64,000 nucleotides of DNA from Opitutaceae bacterium (GTDB taxonomy: Bacteria > Verrucomicrobiota > Verrucomicrobiia > Opitutales > Opitutaceae), in contig JANQRT010000069.1 of the NCBI GenBank assembly GCA_028284385.1, positions 248,001 to 312,000 of the forward strand. The letters are read 5' to 3'. The notes beneath the pieces are model-generated. The model had not been told where the DNA came from and did not search any database. It saw only the letters and a program-made list of their open reading frames with translations. Shown piece after piece: positions 1 through 8,352 of the stretch. The stretch's first letter is position 1. Every line of letters begins with the position of its first letter. The position numbers and the translations under genes were made by a program.

Positions 1-2
1 TG

Positions 3-695
3 GCCATCATGGCCGAGGCTCGAGGAAAGAAAAGAGACGCCATCGCCTATTACCTGGCAGCCCTGGCTCTAGAAGAGGCCCGAGCCAAGTTGCGAGGCTG
101 CTCCTGGCTAAATGGAACCGGGTATTGGTATGTCAATGACATCAGCCGAGCCATAGAACTGAGAACCCGAGTGGCCACGCTTTTAGAAGACTATGGCACC
201 GAGACGGCAAAGGCCCTCTATCTCGCCAACGTAAAGCTTGAGTCCAATATCAGCGATGCCGCCCTTAAAGAGCAATGCTTCACTGCCATGATGCCAATCG
301 CCGGCCTTCCTAAAAACATGCGTGAAGAACCGCCTCGATTCGGAGAACTCATGCGTACCAATCGCGCCCTGGCCGCCTATCAATTGTACAAGGAGGGCAA
401 CTACCAGGAAGCAGCCAAGCATTTTAGTCTCTTGGCCGATTACGAGAAACGGAGACGCTCGGCTGGCGGAAAAGCCTATGACGCCCTCCGCGACAAGGTC
501 TGGTTAAGCCAGCCCATGTATCAGGCCGCCCAAGACTGCTTCCGAAAAACGGGGAATCAGCGACTCGTCAACGTATGGCGACAGGAACACCATAAAGTGA
601 ACGTCTACGGACCTGACGCCTTTAGAAACGTATCGGGAGACTGGCGACGCCACGAACCGACCAGCGGACAGTTTCCTCGCGGAGCCAGAGGGTAA
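3..695 (+). CDS. Helical TPR-like hypothetical protein, 5' truncated
   Basis: The reading frame is open to the left edge of the window, so the ATG at 9 may be internal and the protein probably starts outside. The visible 228 residues are almost entirely alpha-helical and rich in Ala, Arg, Leu and Tyr. They contain TPR-like helix pairs, for example around residues 118-145 (ALAAYQLYKEGNYQEAAKHF). No catalytic motif, signal peptide or membrane segment is visible in this part. It converges on the GNAT gene on the other strand, with a small hairpin between the two stops. I do not recognise the family. A role as a protein-protein interaction scaffold is only inferred from the helical repeat. Confidence 0.7.
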   Translation, partial: AIMAEARGKKRDAIAYYLAALALEEARAKLRGCSWLNGTGYWYVNDISRAIELRTRVATLLEDYGTETAKALYLANVKLESNISDAALKEQCFTAMMPIAGLPKNMREEPPRFGELMRTNRALAAYQLYKEGNYQEAAKHFSLLADYEKRRRSAGGKAYDALRDKVWLSQPMYQAAQDCFRKTGNQRLVNVWRQEHHKVNVYGPDAFRNVSGDWRRHEPTSGQFPRGARG

Positions 696-721
696 AGCAT
701 CGTCAGTCGAAACATTTGTAG

Positions 722-742
722 CGGCATGTCTGCGACATGCCG
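722..742. repeat. Short perfect hairpin between convergent genes
   Basis: A 9-bp perfect stem (CGGCATGTC / GACATGCCG) with a 3-nt loop, preceded by GTAG. It lies between two convergent stop codons. It resembles the other small GTAG-flanked hairpins in this window near 6105 and 20310. There is no T-tract, so it is more likely a REP-like element than a classical terminator. Confidence 0.55.
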
Positions 743-753
743 AAATTGATAGT

Positions 754-1281
754 CTATCCCAACCTTTTCCGTATCCGCAAAGTCCTGGCGCAATCGTTCA
801 ATGGATACCGATCGGATTCACCTGTTTTCTTGAATCCGATTTTCTTATAGAAGGCAATCGCTTGAGGATTCATATCTGTGACATCGGCTTCCATTACGGG
901 CATGCCACTTGACAACGACCATTCTTCGAGAAAAGCCATCAGCTTGGAAGCAACTCCTGAGCCTCTGAGTTCAGGTTCAATCCAGACCGAATAGGCATGG
1001 GAAACCCCGTCCTTGTCGGCGTTTCGAGAAACGCCCGCCATGCCTAGGCAAACTTGATCATCGAAAACCATGAAAAATCCTGTATCCGGATCTTCACTCC
1101 ACGAAGAGGCCCTTCTCTGCCACTCAGCATCAGGAAACTTGGCCTGGTCTTCATAGCGACTGCAGAACGCATTCGGGCTCTCGAATAAGGCCTTTAAGCG
1201 TATTCGCTTCATCTCCCTCCAATCATCCGCTTCCACTTCGCGGATTAAGAGGCTACCCAAATCCTTACTCGCCATCGCCAT
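754..1281 (-). CDS. GNAT family N-acetyltransferase
   Basis: Predicted acetyl-CoA-dependent N-acetyltransferase of 175 residues, the usual length of a single GNAT domain. The acetyl-CoA pyrophosphate-binding loop is visible as RGSGVASKLM after the strand SVWIEPEL (motif A). The C-terminal NPQAIAFYKKIGF is the conserved motif B helix and strand. The substrate cannot be told from sequence. The start overlaps the end of the upstream lipoprotein gene by 17 bp, so the two are very likely co-transcribed. An alternative ATG lies two codons downstream, at 1275. Confidence 0.9.
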   Translation of the reverse strand: MAMASKDLGSLLIREVEADDWREMKRIRLKALFESPNAFCSRYEDQAKFPDAEWQRRASSWSEDPDTGFFMVFDDQVCLGMAGVSRNADKDGVSHAYSVWIEPELRGSGVASKLMAFLEEWSLSSGMPVMEADVTDMNPQAIAFYKKIGFKKTGESDRYPLNDCARTLRIRKRLG

Positions 1282-1729
1282 TCTCGGCAGGCCTGAAAAG
1301 GATTTCCTGGTTGTCGAGCAGCAAACGCACCGTCTCCGAATCGGGAAATCGCTCCCTCCTCTCGTTCAGTAATTCCTTGGCTTCGTCCTGCCGTCCCAAC
1401 TCGACTAGAAGCATAATGTGCTCATCCACCCTCTCATGATTCTGCTGGCTCTCTACCTCGATAATTTCCAAAGCCTTCACGTAGTGAGGACTCGCTTGTT
1501 CCTTGCCCTCCATGTCTCGAAGAAGCCCTGCCAGAGCGACTCGGTATTCGAAAACCTCGGGTCGCAACTCGGTCGCCTTTTGGAATAGGCGGCGAGCCTC
1601 GTATATATTTCCATCGCTCATCGCATAACTCGCTTTTGAAGCTATGACGACCGCTTCGTCTTCGCCGGGCGAACAGGAGTAAGCCGCAAACGCCAACAGT
1701 AAAACAAGGCATCGAGGAAAAGCGTTCAT
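1265..1729 (-). CDS. TPR-containing putative lipoprotein
   Basis: About 154 residues. The N-terminus has a basic/hydrophobic signal (FPRCLVLLLAFAAYSC) ending in a Cys, compatible with a weak lipobox (A-Y-S-C), so the protein is probably anchored in an envelope membrane. The rest is two or three tetratricopeptide-like helix pairs (DGNIYEARRLFQKATELRP is a typical TPR helix A/B turn). A frame-consistent TTG at 1750 exists, but the ATG at 1729 gives the better signal peptide. It overlaps the downstream acetyltransferase gene. The function is unknown; TPR lipoproteins usually assist assembly of envelope complexes, which is inference here. Confidence 0.75.
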   Translation of the reverse strand: MNAFPRCLVLLLAFAAYSCSPGEDEAVVIASKASYAMSDGNIYEARRLFQKATELRPEVFEYRVALAGLLRDMEGKEQASPHYVKALEIIEVESQQNHERVDEHIMLLVELGRQDEAKELLNERRERFPDSETVRLLLDNQEILFRPAENGDGE

Positions 1730-1904
1730 AATTACCGGAATTCGAAACAAGCGTTCAGGACTCCATCAAGAAAGATCGCCGATAATCAGCCTAATTTCTT
1801 AATCCAAAAGACATTTGCCTGCGAATTAGTTGGATAGAAATCGGCCTTGGTTTGCCGCTTCCCCGTTATCCCGTCTCTCATTTCAATTTCTGACGTTTAC
1901 CTCT

Positions 1905-3578
1905 ATGACCTTAGAAGAATCGCTCCGAATTTTTAATTTGAACTCCGAGAGCGGCGAAGAGGAGCGCTTTAAGGCTTACGCGGAAGTCAAAAAGCAGCTT
2001 GAAGAAAAACAAGCCAAGGCTCCAACAAAAGGACTCCAGGAAAAATACGAACTCGCTCTCTCCCGCCTAGATGAGGCCATAGAGCGCATCGAGCTCAATT
2101 TGGAAGTCACGGCAAAACCGCTATTCGAATCGAGAGGGGAAAGCTCAACGGCAAACCGATCGGAAAAGAAAAGCCGTCTGATTCTTAAAAACCGAAATAT
2201 GGTTGTGGCGTCAGCAGTCGTGGCTCTCGCAATTTCGGCAGTTGGCGTGGGCCTATGGCAATGGAATCTCAGTGAAAGGGCCAAGGAACAGGCCCGCATT
2301 GAGGCGGAAGCGGCCTTGAAGGCAGAGGCGGAGCATGAGGCGGAAATCAAGCGATTGAAAAAGGAGCAGGAAGAGAACGCTCTGAAGATGGAGCTAAAGC
2401 TAAAGCGATCATTGCTGCAGCCTGTCATCACGATTCTCGATCAGAAACTCCAAAAAGCGAATACGAAACTGGCCGATCTCGAAGCAACGCAACGTATCTC
2501 CACCGAATACGGAAACCAAAAAGAGGAAAAGGAACTGTCCAGTTTTCGAAAAACGGCTTATGAAAATTACGTCGAGAAACTCGTTGGCTACGTCGAAACC
2601 CTTCCTGTTAGCATCGGCATGGATCGATCAAAGGAACTCGAGGAAAAAGGAAACTATAGCGAAGCCATTTTAGCCATCAGTAATGTCGAGGCGGATCGAG
2701 ATCAGATATCCAACTACATCGCGAAACTGGAAAAGACCCACTATCACGAAGCGGTTGCCGAATTCACCGCTCGAAAAGCGTTTGCCAAAGCGTTGGAAGC
2801 ATCGAAGCAGAACGCCATTCGTGAAAACCACTCCGAGGCCATCAGCTTGATAAAGCCGTATGAAAACAATAAATACGTAGAAATCGAAGCCGGAAAAGCC
2901 CTGCAAAATCTATATTTAGCGAAACGCGACCACGTTTTCGCTGAAGCAAGCGAAGCCACGAAGTTGGGAGAGCATGATGCGGCGAGAGAGATGGTTTACG
3001 CATTAGATGAGGATACGAGAAAGCTGGAACTGACCAGCGATCAAGAGGCTCTCATTTTGAAGTTGAACGCCGAATACGCCTACAAGCAAGCCTTGGCAAC
3101 GGCTAAATTGGTGAGCGAGAGTGGCGACTACCAACAAGCGAAATCGATACTGAATTATCTGCTTGAAGACCCGCATGTTGGCCAGCGAGCCAAAGAGGAA
3201 TGGGATCGTCTGGATACGCTAGCGAATCGACATTTCGAATATGAAAACAATGCCACGGACGAATGGAATCTGGTACCCGAGTCTCCCACAGAAGGAACCA
3301 AACCGAAAATAGAAGATACGCCTCCCAAAGTCATTTCGCAAGTCGAACCAAGTTACCCCGTATCGCTAAAGCATCGAAACGTCGAAGGATTTGTGGACCT
3401 TGAATGGACCGTCACTCCGGAAGGGGATGTAACCAAAATCGAAGCGGTCAAATCAAGCCATCGCGAGTTTGAAGAACCGGCCATCGCCGCTTTGAGGAAA
3501 TGGAAATTCGAGCCTAGGCGTAAAGACGGCGAACTGGTTTCTGCGAAAATACGCCAAAGAATGCTTTTCGCGCCATAA
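1905..3578 (+). CDS. TonB-C-terminal-domain protein with cytoplasmic N-domain and long helical periplasmic region
   Basis: The last 85 residues form a TonB C-terminal domain: PPKVISQVEPSYP, then VEGFVDLEWTVTPEGDV and AIAALRKWKFEPRRKDGEL. This family contacts TonB-dependent receptors or senses the envelope. The topology is unusual. About 95 polar residues come first, then one membrane helix (MVVASAVVALAISAVGVGLW, near residue 100 counted from the ATG at 1905), then an Ala/Glu/Lys-rich coiled coil and roughly 300 residues of helical, TPR-like repeats before the TonB domain. Classical TonB has a short N-terminal anchor and a Pro-rich linker. The frame is also open from an ATG at 1830 (25 extra residues); I favour 1905 because MTLEESLRIF looks like a true N-terminus. 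No ExbB or ExbD gene is adjacent. Confidence 0.85.
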   Translation: MTLEESLRIFNLNSESGEEERFKAYAEVKKQLEEKQAKAPTKGLQEKYELALSRLDEAIERIELNLEVTAKPLFESRGESSTANRSEKKSRLILKNRNMVVASAVVALAISAVGVGLWQWNLSERAKEQARIEAEAALKAEAEHEAEIKRLKKEQEENALKMELKLKRSLLQPVITILDQKLQKANTKLADLEATQRISTEYGNQKEEKELSSFRKTAYENYVEKLVGYVETLPVSIGMDRSKELEEKGNYSEAILAISNVEADRDQISNYIAKLEKTHYHEAVAEFTARKAFAKALEASKQNAIRENHSEAISLIKPYENNKYVEIEAGKALQNLYLAKRDHVFAEASEATKLGEHDAAREMVYALDEDTRKLELTSDQEALILKLNAEYAYKQALATAKLVSESGDYQQAKSILNYLLEDPHVGQRAKEEWDRLDTLANRHFEYENNATDEWNLVPESPTEGTKPKIEDTPPKVISQVEPSYPVSLKHRNVEGFVDLEWTVTPEGDVTKIEAVKSSHREFEEPAIAALRKWKFEPRRKDGELVSAKIRQRMLFAP

Positions 3579-3770
3579 AAAGGCAAACAGATTAGTATTC
3601 AATCTTAGGTGACAGTAGAGCTGCGACCTAGATTAGAGCGAGAATCGGATTCCACATCCAGAAACGCGGATTGATGAATCAAGTGAAATCCGCTTAATCG
3701 TAGATCAAGAAGTCGGAGCGGCCGCTACATTTGCTTTACCTGAAACCCTAAATATCCATGGTGAGCCTTT

Positions 3771-5252
3771 ATGTTAGGTCGTATTTCCTATTTCACGGCT
3801 GCTGTCTGCATTCTGACTAGCTCGATTCTTGCCGAGAGCGAGGAACTGGTCACGTATCCGGCTCCAGATTACAGCTATCTCTCTGGTCGCTATACGGTTA
3901 CGCTTAGACAAGGTGACCAGGTACTTGATTCCTTCGTCTACGAAAGCGCGAATCCTTTCAAGGAAGTCCATCAGCCGATGGCGCATTCCAATCACTGGAC
4001 GACCTTCTCCTTTTCCGGAGAGGTAGAAGTGGTTGTGACGGCTCATCTGGAAAGATCGGTTGAAGCGGCCAGTATCCGTCCTCACGCTTACGAGATTCCC
4101 TGCAAAATCGAAGGCAAGAAGATCAGCTTCAAACTGGATCGTCCCCGTCAGGTAGCCGTTTCCATCAATGACAATCGCGACAATCCGCTTTTCATCTTCG
4201 CCAAGGAAATCGAATCGGACATCCCGGATCCGGATTCGCCAGACGTACTGAATTTCGCCGAGGAGCCCGAAAGGCATCGAGAGGAGAATCGCCCAAAGAC
4301 CCTCTACTTCCCTCCCGGCGTTTACGATCTAGTCGAGATAGGTTACGACATGAACAAAGGCTTCCCCCTACGCGAAGGAGAAACCGTCTACATCGCGGGA
4401 GGAGCCGTCGTCTACGGAGCCTTTAGCGCCCCAGACGAGGCGGACCATATCACCGTCCGAGGACGAGGCGTCATCTCGGGAGACAGATACATGTGGGTAC
4501 GTCGCCGCTACGAGGAGGCAAATATTCCATGGAGCTATAGCAAGTATCGCGAGATCGCGGTGTATTTACATGGCCAATACAACAAAGTGGAAGGAATCAC
4601 CTTTACCGATCCCGTTCACTTCTGCGTAAGCGTGGGGGATAATGCCCATGTATCCGGTATTCAATGTTTTGGCTGGTGGTACACAACCGATGGCGTGAGG
4701 GCTGGCAAGCGATCCTTAACCGAAAACTGTTTCTTCAAGTGCAATGACGATTTCGTGAAAGTCTACCATGACGACATGGTGGTCAAAAACTGCGTGTTCT
4801 GGCAACAAGTCAACGGAGCTCCCTTCATGATGAGCTGGAATCTTACCGAACCGGTTTCGGGAGTTCGTGTCTCCGACTGCATCATCATGGCATGCGAAGT
4901 GACAAACGATAGAGTTTGGTCGACCAACCGAGCGGTGTTTTGCTGCCGCCAGCTTCATGGAGCGGATATGAGCGATTTCGTATTCGAAAACATCCTTATC
5001 GAAGGAGATATCTATCGACTGATCGGCATGCGGATCGGTCAAGCTGGATCGCTTTCCAACATTACCATGAGAAACGTGGAGGTGACAGGCAGAATGCTGA
5101 ATACTAATCAGCTGAATGCGGAGGTTGGAAGCATTTCGGGAATCAGAGTGGAAAACCTGACCGTCGAAGGAAAGCCGATCACCACACCCGAAGAGCTCAT
5201 GCTTGAAACCCGAGGCAATGTTTCGGATACGCAGATCGTTTGGACGAATTAG
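3771..5252 (+). CDS. Secreted right-handed beta-helix glycoside hydrolase (GH49/GH28-like, clan GH-N)
   Basis: A 493-residue protein with a signal peptide (cleavage near residue 21, after SSILA). A beta-sandwich-like N-terminal region of about 170 residues precedes a parallel beta-helix starting at TLYFPPGVYDL (178-188). The helix rungs carry TTDGVRAG (305-312) and KCNDDFVKVY (323-332). The T-D-G and N-D-D acidic positions match the catalytic Asp residues of clan GH-N enzymes (polygalacturonases GH28, dextranases/isopullulanases GH49). The two-domain layout and N-D-D-x-x-K-x-Y favour GH49-like over GH28. The likely role is extracellular or periplasmic endo-hydrolysis of a plant or algal polysaccharide; the exact substrate is not deducible. 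It stands alone, with about 190 bp upstream. Confidence 0.8.
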   Translation: MLGRISYFTAAVCILTSSILAESEELVTYPAPDYSYLSGRYTVTLRQGDQVLDSFVYESANPFKEVHQPMAHSNHWTTFSFSGEVEVVVTAHLERSVEAASIRPHAYEIPCKIEGKKISFKLDRPRQVAVSINDNRDNPLFIFAKEIESDIPDPDSPDVLNFAEEPERHREENRPKTLYFPPGVYDLVEIGYDMNKGFPLREGETVYIAGGAVVYGAFSAPDEADHITVRGRGVISGDRYMWVRRRYEEANIPWSYSKYREIAVYLHGQYNKVEGITFTDPVHFCVSVGDNAHVSGIQCFGWWYTTDGVRAGKRSLTENCFFKCNDDFVKVYHDDMVVKNCVFWQQVNGAPFMMSWNLTEPVSGVRVSDCIIMACEVTNDRVWSTNRAVFCCRQLHGADMSDFVFENILIEGDIYRLIGMRIGQAGSLSNITMRNVEVTGRMLNTNQLNAEVGSISGIRVENLTVEGKPITTPEELMLETRGNVSDTQIVWTN

Positions 5253-5318
5253 GATCTACTATAACTCAAATCCGATTTTTATATTTCTGAATGACTTAAC
5301 AAGTCGTCCGAATCAATC

Positions 5319-6104
5319 ATGCAAACAAAGAATCTCTCGCTTGCCGTAACAGGACTGATCGCCGTCAACGTTCTGCTTTTTGTCATTACTTTTCTACTAC
5401 CCGGAAATGAGCAGCGGATGAACGAATGGCTGGCTCTCTATTTCCCGATGAACGAATTGTTTCAGCCTTGGCAGTTTGCTACCCACATGTTCATGCATGG
5501 AGGATTTGCCCATATTCTCTTCAATATGTTCGCCTTGTTCATGTTCGGGACGCCGTTGGAAAGGATTTGGGGAAGCCAACGGTTTCTCGTCTTTTTCTTT
5601 CTATCGGGCTTTGGAGCTGGGCTCATTTATACGGCCATTAACTTTTATCAGTTCCAAGCTCTCTATGATCAGTTGATTGGTCTTGGACTATCCGATAAAG
5701 ACATCGGTTTAATTCTCGATACAGGTCAAACCCAGTCATCACTGCTCTCTAAAATCTCGCGAGAAGATCTGTCCGAATTCTTCACTCTTTTTCATGCCCA
5801 TGTCGTCGGCGCCTCAGGAGCGGTCTACGGGATTCTGGTGGCTTTCGGCATCATGTATCCAAATGCCAAGCTCGCATTGATATTTCTCCCCGTTCCAGTT
5901 GCGGCGAAATACTTTATCCCCGCCCTACTTCTCTTAGATCTGTTCTCAGGCGTTACAGGCTTCTCCCTATTCGGAGGCGGGATCGCCCACTTCGCTCACA
6001 TTGGAGGGGCGATTATAGGTTTCTGTCTCATGTTGCTGTGGCGCAAGTCCAGTAGCGAGTACTCCTACGTAGACTACAGGATTCGACCTTCGGAAGAGAG
6101 GTAG
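5319..6104 (+). CDS. Rhomboid family intramembrane serine protease
   Basis: A 261-residue polytopic membrane protein with at least six hydrophobic segments. The catalytic dyad is visible: Ser166 in GASGAVYG (the G-x-S-G motif) and His227 in AHFAHIGG. The HGGFAHILFNMFAL segment (60-73) is the conserved H-x-x-x-N region on the first core helix. The protein cleaves transmembrane segments of other membrane proteins; the substrate is unknown. The loop between the first core helices and the serine helix (about 110-160) is longer than in minimal bacterial rhomboids. It lies 66 bp after the beta-helix hydrolase gene and is probably independently expressed. Confidence 0.93.
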   Translation: MQTKNLSLAVTGLIAVNVLLFVITFLLPGNEQRMNEWLALYFPMNELFQPWQFATHMFMHGGFAHILFNMFALFMFGTPLERIWGSQRFLVFFFLSGFGAGLIYTAINFYQFQALYDQLIGLGLSDKDIGLILDTGQTQSSLLSKISREDLSEFFTLFHAHVVGASGAVYGILVAFGIMYPNAKLALIFLPVPVAAKYFIPALLLLDLFSGVTGFSLFGGGIAHFAHIGGAIIGFCLMLLWRKSSSEYSYVDYRIRPSEER

Positions 6105-6163
6105 GGATGAGTCGCTGACTCATCCGAGTTTCAGTAGGACGACCGATTCGGTCGTCCCTACCT
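6099..6163. repeat. Two-hairpin palindromic element
   Basis: An outer inverted repeat AGGTAGGGA (6099-6107) / TCCCTACCT (6155-6163) encloses two perfect hairpins. One is GGATGAGTC-GCT-GACTCATCC (6105-6125). The other has a 10-bp stem GGACGACCGA / TCGGTCGTCC (6137-6157). The left arm overlaps the rhomboid stop codon. There is no poly-T run, so this is a REP-like structured element that might slow transcription or protect mRNA 3' ends. Confidence 0.7.
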
Positions 6164-6577
6164 GGAACAAGCAAGCGGACCCTTACCCAGCCAAAAGTCC
6201 TGGGTAACGGACGGAAACTTTAAAAAATGAGGATTCGTGTAGCTTGTTTCACAAACGAAACGAACCAGGATTCGGCTAGTAGAAAACCCTATGCAAAGAA
6301 CTTCATTTGGATATCGAAAAATGCCATCGATAAGCCATCGCTAGTAACAGCCCAGTACTTACTAAGTTATTAATATAGATAGAAATAAGGATTTCGAAGC
6401 CAGTCGGCCTTGCCTATCCAAGAATGACGCCAGCAGACGGGAAAGGCATTTGAACTACTCCTGGGAAGCGGAAAAAGAGGCCCTTTAGAGTAACGTTCCC
6501 AAAAGGCTACAAGGGTACGCCGCGATCTCAGAGATTGACTCTTGGGGCAGTTTCCCCCTTCCTCTACATCCTCAAGG
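6164..6577. other. Intergenic stretch without a recognised gene
   Basis: About 410 bases between the palindromic element and the GtrA-like gene. Small open frames here have no family signature, good start or codon bias. No tRNA, riboswitch or clear promoter was recognised. Confidence 0.4.
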
Positions 6578-7030
6578 ATGCGCAACGACACCAATCGCAT
6601 ATCGGAACCCCAGAAGACCCTTGGTGAAATCCAACGCTTTATCATTGTGAGCGGTGTGGCTCTGGCGATCGATGTAGGGATTTACCTGATACTCGCTTCA
6701 ATCCTTGGCATGGATAGTTCGTGGGCGAAACGCATCAGCTTCGCTTGTATCCCAGTCTGGGGATTCTTCGCCCACAAACGTTTCACTTTCAACAAGAAGC
6801 CATTCAACCCGGGAGAACCGGCTCGATTCGCCCTAGTCTACTTGGCTGGTCTGGTTCTGAACAGTGTGGTCCACGATCTGACCGCCACCTTGAATCAGCC
6901 TTCTACTCCAGCCTTTCTGGCCGCTACCATCGCGTGGGCGTGCTTCAACTTCGTCGCTCAAAAATGGTTCGTGTTCGGCGGAAGCGACGAAAGAGTCTAC
7001 AGCCTGAGCAAGGCAAGTAGCTCAGAGTAG
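6578..7030 (+). CDS. GtrA-like family membrane protein
   Basis: About 150 residues with four predicted membrane helices and the GtrA/DPMS2 signature: RFIIVSGVALAIDVGIYLI for helix 1, then FFAHKRFTF with the basic aromatic motif after helix 2, and a closing FVAQKWFVF after helix 4. The family is thought to help move undecaprenyl-linked or dolichol-linked sugars across the membrane during glycan decoration. I chose the ATG at 6578 over an in-frame TTG at 6542 because AAGGA sits directly upstream and homologous domains begin with GEIQRF. No glycosyltransferase is adjacent. Confidence 0.88.
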   Translation: MRNDTNRISEPQKTLGEIQRFIIVSGVALAIDVGIYLILASILGMDSSWAKRISFACIPVWGFFAHKRFTFNKKPFNPGEPARFALVYLAGLVLNSVVHDLTATLNQPSTPAFLAATIAWACFNFVAQKWFVFGGSDERVYSLSKASSSE

Positions 7031-7039
7031 CCATTCAAG

Positions 7040-7705
7040 CTACCAGGTTTTCTCGATACCGATCGAGGCCCAATCGAAAAGCGAACCGGGATCGTTTTTA
7101 CGTCCTCGAGCGTATTGGTCATGACCATAGATATGCCGATTATCGAGTTTGATGGACGGGTATTTCCTTCTTAAGGCGGAAATCAATTTTCTGAGGCTTT
7201 TGTATTGAGCTTCTGTATACCCAATATCAGATGGCTTCACCAAGCGGTATCGGTCCTCTGGCATGAAGCGAGTCATTTCAGGCAAATTACCCATCCCCAT
7301 CAGTTCAATTCCTACGGAAAACTCGTTAAGGCGATTCTCTCGATCCGGGTGCCAAGGCACCTTTCCTACCCCAGCATGCCAGGCCGCTCTGTCCAATTCG
7401 ACCATTTGCGTGATGAAGCCCTCTCTATCAATCAGATAATGAGCGGAGACGCCTCCCGAAGCGAATCCTTCGAATATACGACTATACTTGTAGGGCCTCT
7501 TTGGATGCGCAACTACGTCGCTGCAAAAATGGATGAGGATGGTATCCACCTTGACCCCAGCATCTCGTTCTTTAGAATTGGAAAGCGGCAGAAGGCGTTT
7601 CTCGATTCTAGCGAGCCAGTCATCCTCAGCTCCCGTTGTCAGACAGCCAGCCAAAAGGAGAATGCTCGATGAAAGCAGCGTAAATCTAACGATCGCTGAA
7701 ACCAT
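7040..7705 (-). CDS. N-acetylmuramoyl-L-alanine amidase (Amidase_2/AmpD type), lipoprotein
   Basis: About 221 residues from the ATG at 7705. The N-terminus is a clear lipoprotein signal (LLSSSILLLAGC), so the enzyme should be anchored facing the periplasm. The amidase domain carries zinc-ligand candidates: His in TILIHFCS, and His and Asp in the C-terminal IYGHDQYARGRKNDPG, equivalent to the AmpD H-x(9)-D signature. It is expected to cut the amide bond between N-acetylmuramic acid and the stem peptide of peptidoglycan or its fragments. The gene follows the GNAT gene by 2 bp, so they form an operon. The frame continues upstream without a stop, but a longer start would lose the lipobox. Confidence 0.9.
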   Translation of the reverse strand: MVSAIVRFTLLSSSILLLAGCLTTGAEDDWLARIEKRLLPLSNSKERDAGVKVDTILIHFCSDVVAHPKRPYKYSRIFEGFASGGVSAHYLIDREGFITQMVELDRAAWHAGVGKVPWHPDRENRLNEFSVGIELMGMGNLPEMTRFMPEDRYRLVKPSDIGYTEAQYKSLRKLISALRRKYPSIKLDNRHIYGHDQYARGRKNDPGSLFDWASIGIEKTW

Positions 7706-7707
7706 CT

Positions 7708-8226
7708 TTAAACAAGGCTTTTGATATACCGCAAAGCGTCGTAGGCAACGCCGTTCACAACGTAATCCTTTCGTTGACCCTCCTCCTGGCGGAAGCCTCG
7801 TTTTGCGTAAAAAGCCCTCGCTCCCTCGTTTGCATCCAGGACCCAAACGCTGATCCGATGAGGAGACAGCTGCTCCTCGGCATACTTCATAAGCCGGGAA
7901 CCATACCCCTGGCCAACCGAGGAACCTAGAAAATAGAGCGCATACAACTCCATCGTTTTGGGATCCTCCTTCAAATCTTCATCCTGAGGAATCCCATAAG
8001 AACCGAAACCCACTATGCGTCCTTCCTTTTCCAATACGAAAATAGGTCCGTTCGAAGACGCTAAACCCTTTTTCCACATCTCCTCTCTATCAGTCACCGA
8101 AAGCGAGGCCAGAAAAGCTTCTGGAAAAATATGGGGATAGGCCGCCTGCCAAGAGGCTACATGCACTTCGGCAATTCCTCTCGCGTCAGACTCTTCCGCA
8201 ACCCTGATTGTACAATCCTGCCCCAT
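7708..8226 (-). CDS. GNAT family N-acetyltransferase
   Basis: About 172 residues from the ATG at 8226 (an in-frame TTG at 8292 would add 22 residues unlike the family). Motif A is seen as ELYALYFLGSSVGQGYGSRL, with the acetyl-CoA loop QGYGSR. Motif B is NEGARAFYAKRGF. The N-terminal IRVAEESDARGIAEVHVASW is typical of GNATs of the ribosomal-protein or small-molecule acetylating type. The substrate is unknown. The gene is directly upstream of, and probably co-transcribed with, the amidase lipoprotein gene. Confidence 0.9.
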   Translation of the reverse strand: MGQDCTIRVAEESDARGIAEVHVASWQAAYPHIFPEAFLASLSVTDREEMWKKGLASSNGPIFVLEKEGRIVGFGSYGIPQDEDLKEDPKTMELYALYFLGSSVGQGYGSRLMKYAEEQLSPHRISVWVLDANEGARAFYAKRGFRQEEGQRKDYVVNGVAYDALRYIKSLV

Positions 8227-8352
8227 AGTGTGAAGGAATACTGATTGTCGAGAAGATGGCTCGAAGGCGAGAGTTTCTTGACTAGCAGCCAACCCAAACT
8301 TTGATCAAAACCCCAACGGCTTCTCATGAAAACGGCCGAATCCTAATCAGCA

